Shown here piece after piece: positions 54,594 through 62,982 of a DNA stretch of 64,000 bases. The stretch is from JASLMY01 sp965226475 (lineage in GTDB: Bacteria > Pseudomonadota > Alphaproteobacteria > GCA-2731375). Location: assembly GCA_965226475.1 (NCBI GenBank), contig CBDDDJ010000004.1:806001-870000 (forward strand), in the 5' to 3' direction. Within the stretch, counting starts at the first letter, position 1; each line of letters begins with the position of its first letter. The notes beneath the pieces are model-generated. The model was not told the origin of the DNA. It worked only from the letters and a program-made list of their open reading frames with translations, and made no database searches. The translations under genes and the position numbers were made by a program.

Positions 54594-55541
54594 ATGAATT
54601 TTTGGCAGTATCTCGTCAAGCGTCTGATCCATTCGATTCCGGTCTTCATCGGGATCTCGCTGGTGGTCTTCTCGCTGATCCACCTGATCCCCGGTGATCC
54701 GGCGATCGCGGTCCTGGGCGAGCGGGCGACCGACGAAGAGGTCGAAGCGCTGCGCGACGCGTGGCACCTGAACGATCCCTTGTGGCAGCAGTTCGGCATC
54801 TGGCTGTTCAATATCCTGCAGGGTGATCTCGGCCGCTCGCTGCACACCAATCAACCGGTCTCCGAAATCATCGCCAGCCGGCTGCCGGCGACCGCGATCC
54901 TCTCCTCCATCGCCATCGTGGTCTCGTTGATGATCGCCATTCCCGTCGGCATCATCTCGGCGCTGAAGCGCAACACCTGGATCGACCACGTCGCCCGCGT
55001 CATCGCCATGTTGGGCGTCAGCATCCCGAACTTCTGGCTCGGCATCGTCTTCATCATAATCTTCGCCGTCCATCTCGGCTGGCTGCCGCCCGGTGGCTAC
55101 CACTTCTCCAAGGGCTTCTGGGCCGGCATGCAGGGCATGATTCTGCCTGCGACGGCGCTCGGCGCCGCTTACGCGGCGATTACGACGCGGATGATGCGCT
55201 CGTCCATGCTCGAGATACTGCGGCAGGAATATATCGAGACTGCCCGCGCCAAGGGCCTGACCGAGCCCCGGGTCATTCGCCTGCATGCGATCAAGAACGC
55301 GATCATTCCGACCATAACCGTCATCGGCATGCAGATCGGCTATCTGTTGAGCGGTGCCGTGCTGACCGAGACCATCTTCTTCATGCCCGGCGTCGGGCGC
55401 GAACTGATCACGGCGCTCTCCAAACGCGATTTCCCGATCATCCAGGGCCTCATTCTGTTTTTCGCCACGGTGTTCGTGGTCACCAGCATCATCGTCGACC
55501 TGAGCTACGCCTTTCTCAATCCCAAGATCGAATACAGCTGA
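54594..55541 (+). CDS. ABC peptide importer permease (DppB/OppB type)
   Basis: A 315-residue six-helix permease. N-terminal RLIHSIPVFIGISLVVFSLI, the family pattern IPGDPAIAVLGERA and the EAA loop YIETARAKGLTEPRVIRLHA identify OppB/DppB-type proteins. I use the ATG at 54,594 after GGAGG; a TTG two codons earlier is in frame. The second permease follows 17 bases later. Confidence 0.93.
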   Translation: MNFWQYLVKRLIHSIPVFIGISLVVFSLIHLIPGDPAIAVLGERATDEEVEALRDAWHLNDPLWQQFGIWLFNILQGDLGRSLHTNQPVSEIIASRLPATAILSSIAIVVSLMIAIPVGIISALKRNTWIDHVARVIAMLGVSIPNFWLGIVFIIIFAVHLGWLPPGGYHFSKGFWAGMQGMILPATALGAAYAAITTRMMRSSMLEILRQEYIETARAKGLTEPRVIRLHAIKNAIIPTITVIGMQIGYLLSGAVLTETIFFMPGVGRELITALSKRDFPIIQGLILFFATVFVVTSIIVDLSYAFLNPKIEYS

Positions 55542-55558
55542 GACGAGGAGACCGATCC

Positions 55559-56458
55559 ATGGTTACGCATGATGTCGTCGACGCCCTCGTCACCGAAGAC
55601 GAGCATCCCCGGCGCGGTCAGTTCCGGCTCTTCGTCGATGCCTTTCTCGCCAACAAGCTGGCGGTCATGGGGCTCGTATTGGTCTTGATCGCCGTGTTCG
55701 TCGGCCTAACCGCCGATCTGATCTCGCCGCAGGATCCGAACGCGCAGAACCTGGCGCGCCGACTCGAGGCGCCGAGCGCCGACTACCTGCTCGGCACCGA
55801 TCAATATGGCCGCGACCTCTTGAGCCGGATTCTCCACGGCACCCAGGTTTCGCTCTTCGTCGGCTTCGTCAGCATTCTCGTCGCCTGCGGCTTCGGCGTG
55901 GTGTTCGGCGGCATCGCCGGATACTTGGGCGGCATCGTCGACGACATCGTGATGCGGATCATGGACGTCTTCCTGGCTTTCCCCGCCCTGATCCTGGCGA
56001 TCGGCATCCTCGCCGTCCTGGGGCCGAGCGTCGGCAACGTCATCACCGTGATCGCCGTCGTCTCCATCCCGCAGATCGCCCGCGTCACCCGTTCGGCCGT
56101 GCTGACGCAGAAGGAGGAGGAGTATGTCCAGGCCGCGCGCGTGATCGGCCTGCCGGCCTATGTCCGCCTTTTCAAGCACGTGCTGCTGAACTGCCTAGCG
56201 CCAATCACGGTGCAGGCGACGCTGCTGGTGGCCTGGGCGATCCTGACGGAAACCGCGCTCAGCTTCCTCGGTCTCGGCGTGCGCCCGCCGACGCCGACCT
56301 GGGGCACTATCCTGTTCGAGGGCAAGGACTACATCCTGCTCAACATGTGGTGGATGAGCCTGTTCCCCGGCATCGCCATCATGTTGACCATGCTGGGCCT
56401 CAACTTCCTCGGCGACGGCCTGCGCGATGCGCTCGACCCCAAGGTCAGGACCGACTGA
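55559..56458 (+). CDS. ABC peptide importer permease (DppC/OppC type)
   Basis: A 299-residue permease with an N-terminal cytoplasmic part, NKLAVMGLVLVLIAVFVGLT as first helix, LGTDQYGRDLLSRILHGTQV typical of OppC/DppC and the EAA loop EEYVQAARVIGLPAYVRLFK. It completes the importer encoded from 50,836, and the aspartoacylase-family gene follows 36 bases later in the same direction. Confidence 0.93.
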   Translation: MVTHDVVDALVTEDEHPRRGQFRLFVDAFLANKLAVMGLVLVLIAVFVGLTADLISPQDPNAQNLARRLEAPSADYLLGTDQYGRDLLSRILHGTQVSLFVGFVSILVACGFGVVFGGIAGYLGGIVDDIVMRIMDVFLAFPALILAIGILAVLGPSVGNVITVIAVVSIPQIARVTRSAVLTQKEEEYVQAARVIGLPAYVRLFKHVLLNCLAPITVQATLLVAWAILTETALSFLGLGVRPPTPTWGTILFEGKDYILLNMWWMSLFPGIAIMLTMLGLNFLGDGLRDALDPKVRTD

Positions 56459-56494
56459 GCGCTCACCAACGCAAGCATCACCCGGAGGATCCCC

Positions 56495-57517
56495 ATGGCC
56501 AGCAAGCCGTCACGCCTGTCCACGCGCATCGACTTCGAGGCGGACGGCAGGCAGCTGGGCTACGTGCAGCTGCCGCACTCGGTGCACCGCTCCGCCTATG
56601 GCTGGCTGCCGGTGCCCATCGCCTGCGTCAAGAACGGCGCCGGGCCGACGGTACTGTTGAGCTCCGGCGTGCACGGGGACGAGTACGAGGGCCAGGTGAC
56701 ACTCTCGAAGCTGATCCGCGATCTCGACGCCGACGAGGTATCGGGCCGCGTCATCGTGCTGCCGATGGCCAATTATCCGGCCGCCAAAGCGGGCCTCCGG
56801 ACCTCGCCGATCGACGAGTTGAACTTGAACCGGGTTTTCCCGGGCGATGCCGACGGCACGCCGACCCAGGCCTTGGCGCACTACATCGACGGCGTGCTGA
56901 TGCCCATGGCGGACTATTTTCTCGACCTGCATTCGGGCGGCAGCTCGCTGATGTACCTGCCGACGGCGATCCTCGGCGGCGCCCAGATGTCAGACGAGGT
57001 GCGCGACGAGAAGCTCGAGCTCGGCCGTGTCTTCGGCGCGCCCTACAGCTTTCTCTTCCCCAGTGGCCAGGGCGGCAACGCCACGACCGCGGCCTCGGCC
57101 GCCGACCACGGCGTCATCTCGATCGGGACCGAGATGGGGGGCACCGGCACGGTGACGCCCGAATGCCTCAGGATCTGCGAGGGTGGCGTGCGGCGCGTGC
57201 TGCGCCATCTGGGTGTCTGGCACGGCGCCGTCGGGCCCGACGAGGCGCCGGCGGTCGAAAGTCGGGTGTTGACCGCGCCGTCGTGGGAATATTTCACCTA
57301 CGCGCCCGAGGATGGCCTGTTCGAGCCCCGGGCCGAACTCGGCGACGAGGTCGAGGCGGGCCAGCTCGCCGGTTTCATGCACGAGCCGGCGACGCCGGGC
57401 TTCGAGCCGGTGCCGGTCCACTTCGAGGTCCCCGGCGTCGTCATCTGCAAACGCGTCCCCGGCCGCTCGGAGCGGGGCGACTGTCTATTCCACCTCGGCG
57501 TCGACCTCGAGGCGTAA
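56495..57517 (+). CDS. Succinylglutamate desuccinylase/aspartoacylase family zinc deacylase
   Basis: A 340-residue M14-like zinc hydrolase. The zinc ligands are His60 and Glu63 in SGVHGDEYEG and His146 in DLHSGGS; the catalytic Glu is likely in SIGTEMGGTGTVTPEC. These residues and the C-terminal beta domain (EVEAGQLAGFMHEPATPGFE) resemble N-acyl amino acid deacylases such as DoeB. It would remove an acyl group from an N-acyl amino acid. It closes a seven-gene block (fold-type-II PLP enzyme, ABC importer, deacylase), which fits uptake and processing of an N-acylated amino acid or peptide. ATG at 56,495 with GGAGG nearby. Confidence 0.85.
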   Translation: MASKPSRLSTRIDFEADGRQLGYVQLPHSVHRSAYGWLPVPIACVKNGAGPTVLLSSGVHGDEYEGQVTLSKLIRDLDADEVSGRVIVLPMANYPAAKAGLRTSPIDELNLNRVFPGDADGTPTQALAHYIDGVLMPMADYFLDLHSGGSSLMYLPTAILGGAQMSDEVRDEKLELGRVFGAPYSFLFPSGQGGNATTAASAADHGVISIGTEMGGTGTVTPECLRICEGGVRRVLRHLGVWHGAVGPDEAPAVESRVLTAPSWEYFTYAPEDGLFEPRAELGDEVEAGQLAGFMHEPATPGFEPVPVHFEVPGVVICKRVPGRSERGDCLFHLGVDLEA

Positions 57518-58096
57518 TCGCGGATCCTCGGGTAAAAGTCCCTCGCGACGCTCGGAGGCTGAAAATCTTCCGGGGAATTGTCGCGGCGCCGTTTGAACCG
57601 CCCGGCGCCCCGTGCTCGAGTTCGCCGGGAGACGCCACTGTCCGTCGGCCACGGGCGAGACGGACCTCATGGCGGCAAAGGCGTTGCTCCGGGCCGATGG
57701 GTTATCCGTGGCGGCGCGCACCCCGTAGCGCCACATTCCCGGTGGGCAAGGGGCAATCGGAAGCGCCCACGCGGCGGCGATCGGCGCCATGTCGGCTATC
57801 CGGGGTATAGTCCCCATTTGGGAGACATGGTCGATTCCGTCATTGATAGCCAGGAATCGCCGTCGGCCAGCCGCACGTCGGTCCGCCGCGATTTGGTGGA
57901 TCCCAAGATGAACGGGGTGACGGGTCTCGTTGGGAAGAAGACGAGTAGAGGCAGCGTCACCGGCGCAATTGATTTGACATATTAATCCTAATTTCCTAAT
58001 TTGACATCCAAGAAGTTGGTGGGCGGTTTGTGTAAGGAGAAACGCCGGCACCAAGGGAGGTTCTTCCACATTAAGCCAATACAGAGACATAGCACC
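57518..58096. other. Gene-free spacer ending in an AT-rich region
   Basis: No frame longer than about 200 codons has a plausible amino acid composition; the frames present are antisense-like and rich in Arg/Pro/Ala. The final 130 bases become AT-rich (from 57,970) and contain TTGACAT and TTTGACAT, possible promoter elements of the protease gene. Confidence 0.4.
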
Positions 58097-60118
58097 ATGT
58101 TAGTGTTGTTGGCTGTTATTGTGTGTTTGGGCCTTGCACCCGCTGCTAACGCGGAGTCGCATGGTGTCCATGATCCCATTCAGATGCGGCCTAACGCGTC
58201 AAACACTGCCGCACCCGACACGAAAGCTGGTACCCGGCCATTAATCGTAGAAAAAGGAAGCTTCAGCTCTACGCGACAAAATATTTCCTCGGCGTTGCGA
58301 TCAGTCCTTTCGAACATCAGCAGTCAGGGTATCACGAGAGCTAATGTTCGTGAAATGAACATTGCCGCGCTTGCCAACCCGCTGGTGCGAATAGATCCGG
58401 ACGGCCGTATACAGGTTTACGTTTATCTCGCTTCTCTTGGTGAAGCCGAGCTCGACGTTCTTCGCTCTCTTGACGTCGAGGTCGAAGTCATCAACAAAGA
58501 CCCGGCGATCGTTCAGGGCCTGGCACCCTTTGACCGAATCGAGGAGATCGCGGCATCGCCCTTCGTACAAAGGGTCACGCAGCCCAGCTACGGGCGCCCA
58601 CGAGCCGGCAGCAAGACGACCGAGGGCGACACGATCCTAAAGGCTGACCAGCTCCGCGCGCTTGGAATTGACGGTACCGAAATGAAGGTGGGGATCATCT
58701 CGGACGGCGCCAACAACTGGATCGAATCTCAGGCGAGCGGCGACTTGCCCGCCTCCGGCATCACGCGTTACGGCAGCTGCACACCAAGCGCCCCCGATTT
58801 CTCAATTTGCAGATCAGGCCGCACCTGCAATGAAGGCACGGCGATGGCGGAAATCGTTCACGATATCGCCCCCGGGGCGCGGATCGCCGTAGCTGCCGCG
58901 GGCACCAGCCTTGAGTTCATCGCCCGAGTCAACGATTTGGTGAACACATTCGGGGCAGACATTATCGTGGATGATTTGGGGTTTTCCTTCGAACCGTATT
59001 TCGAGGATTGACTCCTCGCCCAGGCCGTGGCTGGCGTCAAGGATCAGGTCGTCTTCGTCTCGTCCGCCGGAAACGCGGCGCGGAAGCATTATGAGGCGGA
59101 TTACAAGGACAATTCGAACCTTCATGATTTCGGACTCAGAGCCGGGGGTTCCACTGACTTGACCATGGATGTTCTCGTCGGCCTTGGCGAGTTCCTTTTC
59201 ACGGTCTTACAATGGAACGATCAGTTCGGCCTTTCCGCCAACGATTACGACCTCTTCTTATTTGACGGGGCGGAAACTACCATCGTCGCGAGCAGCAGAG
59301 ACTTGCAGGATGGCACCCAGGATCCCCGAGAGTTTGTATGCTATTTCAACCCCGCGTTTTTCCAAGTCAGAAGGAAAATCGTGGTGGGCCGGTTTTCCGG
59401 AGCGGGCAGGCGCCTAGAGATGTTCCTCCGTGGCGGGATCCAGATCGACGAATACAATGTTCCCGACGGAAGTATCTTCGGCCATTCGGCCGTGCCCGGG
59501 GTATTGGCCGTCGGCGCAATCGATGCCGCCGATCCCGGAAATGACACGATCGAACCGTTTAGTTCTCGAGGACCGTCGAGAATTGACTTCAGTAGCCTGC
59601 AAGATGCAGGAGCAGGCGTGATAGATGTCCCTAACTTGAACTTCTCCAGTCTTAGCGGTTTCGACGGAATTTCTTATCGCGGGCAGACGTTTATAGCATT
59701 ACCGAGGCTTGCACAAGAGCTTACGATTTACGTTGGGCCTAAGGCTATACATTTTCGTGTTCTTCTGCCTGAAGTTGACAAGGCTGATGGCAAAATTTTT
59801 CCACGGACTGTTCTTTTTTGAAAGCAGCCGGTTAACGACTCCGAGCAGTGGGTCTCTAACGCCAACAACCGTTGATCTCGGTGGTATAAATTTAGTTAGT
59901 GGTCGGTTGTATGCTTTTTTATTGGATTCCTTTGTTGAGGTAACGGCGAACACACAAGACAATGCCAACAATAACGCACGGACAGGGTCAGCTATTTCTG
60001 ATTCGAGTAAAGACATTTATCCAGAAGGACAAATAATCCGAAACTTTTTAGGTCTCTTTCCAGGTAGCACTAGGGAAGACCACTTCACCGCTGGGCTTCA
60101 CCCAACGCCAGCCCTTAG
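58097..60118 (+). pseudogene. Subtilisin-like (S8) secreted protease, N-terminal and middle parts, with stop and frameshift
   Basis: The ATG at 58,097 starts a signal peptide (MLVLLAVIVCLGLAPAANAE). The protease Asp is in MKVGIISDGAN; at the position of the usual His the sequence is CNEGTAMAEIVHDIAPGA, with Glu in place of His, as I recall for some S8 relatives. A TGA at 59,009-59,011 interrupts YFED/LLAQAVAGVK in frame (Gly codon most likely). Domain resumes with FVSSAGNAAR and EPFSSRGPSRIDF, then an inserted beta-rich domain (FIALPRLAQELTIYVGPKAI) that changes frame at a T6 run near 59,819 and continues GINLVSGRLYAFLLDSF until the IS5-type element. Low GC. Catalytic Ser is in the C-terminal fragment. 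Confidence 0.82.
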
Positions 60119-61015
60119 AGTCCGACTCGAAATGAATCGAGTGTTTTCAGGCTCTTGCGAGACGGCGCGTGAGGAGTTGGATGCTGGCGAGGAAGATCCA
60201 GGCCTCGGCGGTCTCGATGGCCGTCTCGAAGTCCTTGGCCAGCCGCCGGTTTCGATTGAGCCAGGCGAGCGTGCGCTCGACGACCCATCGGCGGGGCAGG
60301 AGTTGGAAGCCCTTCACGCCCGCGGGACGGTTGACGATCTCCAGCGACCAGCGGCCGATCCGCTTCAGTGCGCCCTCGAGCTTGGGCCCGGCATAGGCGC
60401 CGTCGGCGAAGACGTGGCGCAGGCGGGGAAAGTGGCGGGGGATGGCGGCGAACACCGCCGGCGCGCCGTCGCGGTCCTGGATCTCGGCGCCGTGGACCAC
60501 GACCGCGACCAGCAGGCCGCCGGTGTCGGTGAGGATGTGACGCTTGCGGCCCTTGACTTTCTTTCCGGCGTCGAAGCCCCGGATACCGCCGCTTTCCGTG
60601 GTTTTTACGCTCTGACTGTCGATGATACCGGCCGACGGGCCGGCCGCGCGGCCCTCGGCCTCGCGCGCCGCGACCAGCAGTTGCCGGTTGACCTCGGACC
60701 AGGTGCCGTCGTCCCGCCAGAGATAAAAGTAGCGCTGCACCGTCGAGCGTGGCGGGAAGTCCCGGGGCAGCATGCGCCATGGACAGCCGCTACGCAGTAG
60801 GTAGAGGATCGCGTTCACCACCTCGCGCAATGCCGTCGTCCGAGGCCGTCCCAGCGCTTTGGCGCGAGGCAGCAACGGCTCCAGCACCTTCCATTCTCCA
60901 TCCGTCAGGTCGCTTGCGTAGCGCAGCAGGTCGCGTTCATACTTCGGGCGAGTGATTTTGGTCCACATGTTGTGTCTCCCTGGTTGCTAAATACAAACAG
61001 TGAATCACAACTGAC
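60119..61015 (-). mobile_element. IS5-family-like insertion sequence; ends approximate
   Basis: Defined by the transposase at 60,147-60,968 and by the break in the protease gene on both sides. A partial inverted repeat seems to run from AGTCCGACTCGAAATG near 60,119 and from AGTCAGTTGTGATTC near 61,015, but matches are imperfect and no target duplication was found, so the borders are approximate. Confidence 0.6.
60147..60968 (-). CDS. IS5-family transposase
   Basis: A 273-residue DDE transposase. DUF4096-like N-terminus (DLTDGEWKVLEPLLPRAKAL, ILYLLRSGCPWRMLPRDFPP, YFYLWRDDGTWSEVNRQLLV), then IIDSQSVKTTESGG with the first Asp, VFADGAYAG with the second and RRWVVERTLAWLNRNRRLAK with the Glu. 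Length and pattern are those of IS5/IS1031-group enzymes. It looks complete. It lies antisense to the interrupted protease gene. Confidence 0.9.
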   Translation of the reverse strand: MWTKITRPKYERDLLRYASDLTDGEWKVLEPLLPRAKALGRPRTTALREVVNAILYLLRSGCPWRMLPRDFPPRSTVQRYFYLWRDDGTWSEVNRQLLVAAREAEGRAAGPSAGIIDSQSVKTTESGGIRGFDAGKKVKGRKRHILTDTGGLLVAVVVHGAEIQDRDGAPAVFAAIPRHFPRLRHVFADGAYAGPKLEGALKRIGRWSLEIVNRPAGVKGFQLLPRRWVVERTLAWLNRNRRLAKDFETAIETAEAWIFLASIQLLTRRLARA

Positions 61016-61632
61016 TGAAATCACTCAACTCTTTTCGGGCCAGACACTAAGGGATATGGCATTCACTTTAAGATTTTCGGAGCGCCGTCCGAAGCCAGAC
61101 TTAACCGCGATTGACGGCGTTTCGGTGACCGGTACAGGCGGATTTCAACAGACTTTTTTCTGACATCTTCCTCCGCACCACATGTAGCTGGGGTTACGGC
61201 ACTACTAAAGGCTGACCGGCGTTCAGCAACCCCTTCTAAAATAGCAAGTGCGATGACGATGTCCGCGATCGATCTAGGGACTGTAGGCTACGACAGCATT
61301 TATGTGTACGGTCGGCTCGATGCCATGGCAGCACTTCAGTGGCTACGTCAAAAAAATTCCCGATACGGACCATGATGGCGTTGAGGATCGATTAGACTTG
61401 GATGATGATGATGACGGTTCGAATGATAGTATCGAGATTTCTATTGGGACTAATCCCTTGAATCCTGACACTGACAACGATGCTCTAACGGATGTTGAAG
61501 AAATCGTTCTCGGTACCGATCCTAATAACCCTGATACCGACAATGATGGAACGGATGACGGCGCTGAAGTCCACCAGGTTAGCGATCCCACCGTCAACAT
61601 ACCAGCGGCGATCATCCCCGTTATTATAATAT
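61016..61632 (+). pseudogene. C-terminal part of the S8 protease with thrombospondin type-3 repeats, frameshifted
   Basis: One frame gives RRPKPDLTAIDGVSVTGTGG and stops after FQQTFF. A shifted frame resumes with TSSSAPHVAGVTALLKADRR, which holds the catalytic Ser, then SKIASAMTMSAIDLGT and YGRLDAMAALQWLRQ. After an A7 run a third frame encodes DTDHDGVEDRLDLDDDDDGS and NPDTDNDGTDDGAEVHQV, Ca-binding thrombospondin type-3 repeats. Both shifts are at homopolymers (T6 near 61,156 and A7 near 61,350). The IS at 61,633 then cuts the tail. Confidence 0.82.
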
Positions 61633-62596
61633 GGCTCAATTAGTGAAACGTATGTATTTGTGATAGAATGCCCGGAATGTCAGGAGGTTGGGTCATGGAC
61701 GGCAAGGGTTTCCAGGTGTGGCTTTCGGCGGCGCGCGGGCTGACGCGCGTGCAGCGGCACGAGGCGCTCGCGGTGCTGTCGGGCCGGAGCGAAGGCGAGG
61801 CATCGAAGGCCGCGATCGAGCTTGGTGTGGACGAGGCCCGGCGCTGTCCGCACTGCGCGAGCGAAGGGGCGGTTTCGCGCGGTATGGCGCGGGGTCTGCG
61901 GCGCTACCAGTGCAAGGGCTGCGGCAGGACCTTCAACGCGCTGACCGGTACGCCGCTGTCGGGCCTGCACCACAAGGAACGCTGGCTGTCGTTCGGGGCG
62001 TCGCTGGCGGAGGGGGAGACGGTGAAGGCCTCGGCGGCGCGCTGCGACGTGGCGGTGAGCACGGCGTTCCGCTGGCGTCACCGGTTTCTGGCGGCGGCGC
62101 GGAGCGATTCGGAGGTGCTCAAGGGGATCGTGGAAGCGGACGAGACCTACGTCCTGGAGAGCCGGAAGGGCGCGCGCGGGCTGGGACGCAAGGCACGGCG
62201 GCGGGGCGGAGCGGGACGACGGTGAGCGCGGTGCTGCCCAGGGTCGACGCGGCGGCGCTCACGGCTGCTCTCGACCCGGTGGTCGCGAAGGACGCCCTGC
62301 TGGTCTCCGACGGTGGCGCGAGCTATCCACCTTGCGCCGCCGCGCTCGGGGTGAGCCACGAAGCACTCAACCGCTCGATGGGGGAACGGGTTCGGGGCGA
62401 TCTGCATGTGCAGACGGTGAACAGCCGCCACAGCCGGTTGAAGGACTTGCTGCGTCCCCGCCGCGGCATCGCCACCCGCTATCTGGACAACTACCTGAGC
62501 TGGTTCCACCTCGTCGGCCTCGCCCCCGGCGCCAATGACCGAGCCTGCCTCGCCGCCGCCGTAACAAGGTGACGCATACAATTCACGAATTGAGCC
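61633..62596 (+). mobile_element. IS1595-family-like insertion sequence, copy 3, with 61-bp deletion (964 bp)
   Basis: The same element as at 10,077 and 39,626. Left GGCTCAATTAGTGAAACG, right end GAATTGAGCC. It is flanked on both sides by TATAATAT (61,625-61,632 and 62,597-62,604), a perfect target-site duplication. Compared with the full copies 61 bases are missing inside the transposase gene, with CGG repeated at the deletion point. Confidence 0.95.
61695..62572 (+). pseudogene. Truncated transposase of IS1595-like copy 3
   Basis: The start at 61,695 (after AGGAGG) matches copies 1 and 2 up to GLGRKARRRGG, then a 61-bp deletion shifts the frame and the ORF ends at 62,225. The zinc ribbon and first catalytic Asp are kept; the second Asp (VSDGG) lies in another frame beyond. 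The element could only move with transposase from copy 1 or 2. Confidence 0.92.
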
Positions 62597-62771
62597 TATA
62601 ATATTGCTCGATGACGCGGGTTAAGCCTCCATTTCACGTGGTCTGACTTCTTAAGTGGGTCATCTCCGGCCTATCAGAACTTGCTGATGCAACGGTGAAT
62701 ATCGGGGGAGTTCCGGACGAAGATCCGCGAAACCAGACATGCAGCCTACGGGTGGCCGCGATCCGTCGGAA

Positions 62772-62915
62772 TCAGTGGCCGCGATCGTCGGAATGCGCGG
62801 CGACGGGAAGCGTGTTGTCCGGGGGCACGATCCCCGCGACATGGGCAACGCCGTTCCACACAGCCACGTCGGACCGGTGTTTCAGGTCCTTCGTATTGAT
62901 GTGGTTTATGTTCAT
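62772..62915 (-). pseudogene. RidA-family (YER057c/UK114) N-terminal remnant
   Basis: A 47-residue frame starting at the ATG at 62,915: MNINHINTKDLKHRSDVAVW, then NGVAHVAGIVPPDNTLPVAA, which follows the N-terminal strand and VYVAGQVA-type motif of RidA imine deaminases. It stops after about a third of the usual length, and I found no continuation. It lies directly downstream of the SelA-like gene on the same strand, so a pair with that PLP enzyme probably existed once (RidA removes reactive enamines made by PLP enzymes). Confidence 0.5.
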
Positions 62916-62982
62916 GCGTCGTACTCCTGCTCCGTTCCTTGTGTTGGTGTGATTCCGGCGGGAAACCGGGTCAACAGCCGCC

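Noticed and set aside
57485..58090. A 201-codon minus-strand frame after the deacylase gene
   Set aside because: Its composition is Arg/Ala/Pro-rich without motifs, it overlaps the end of the deacylase gene, and it has no plausible ribosome-binding site.
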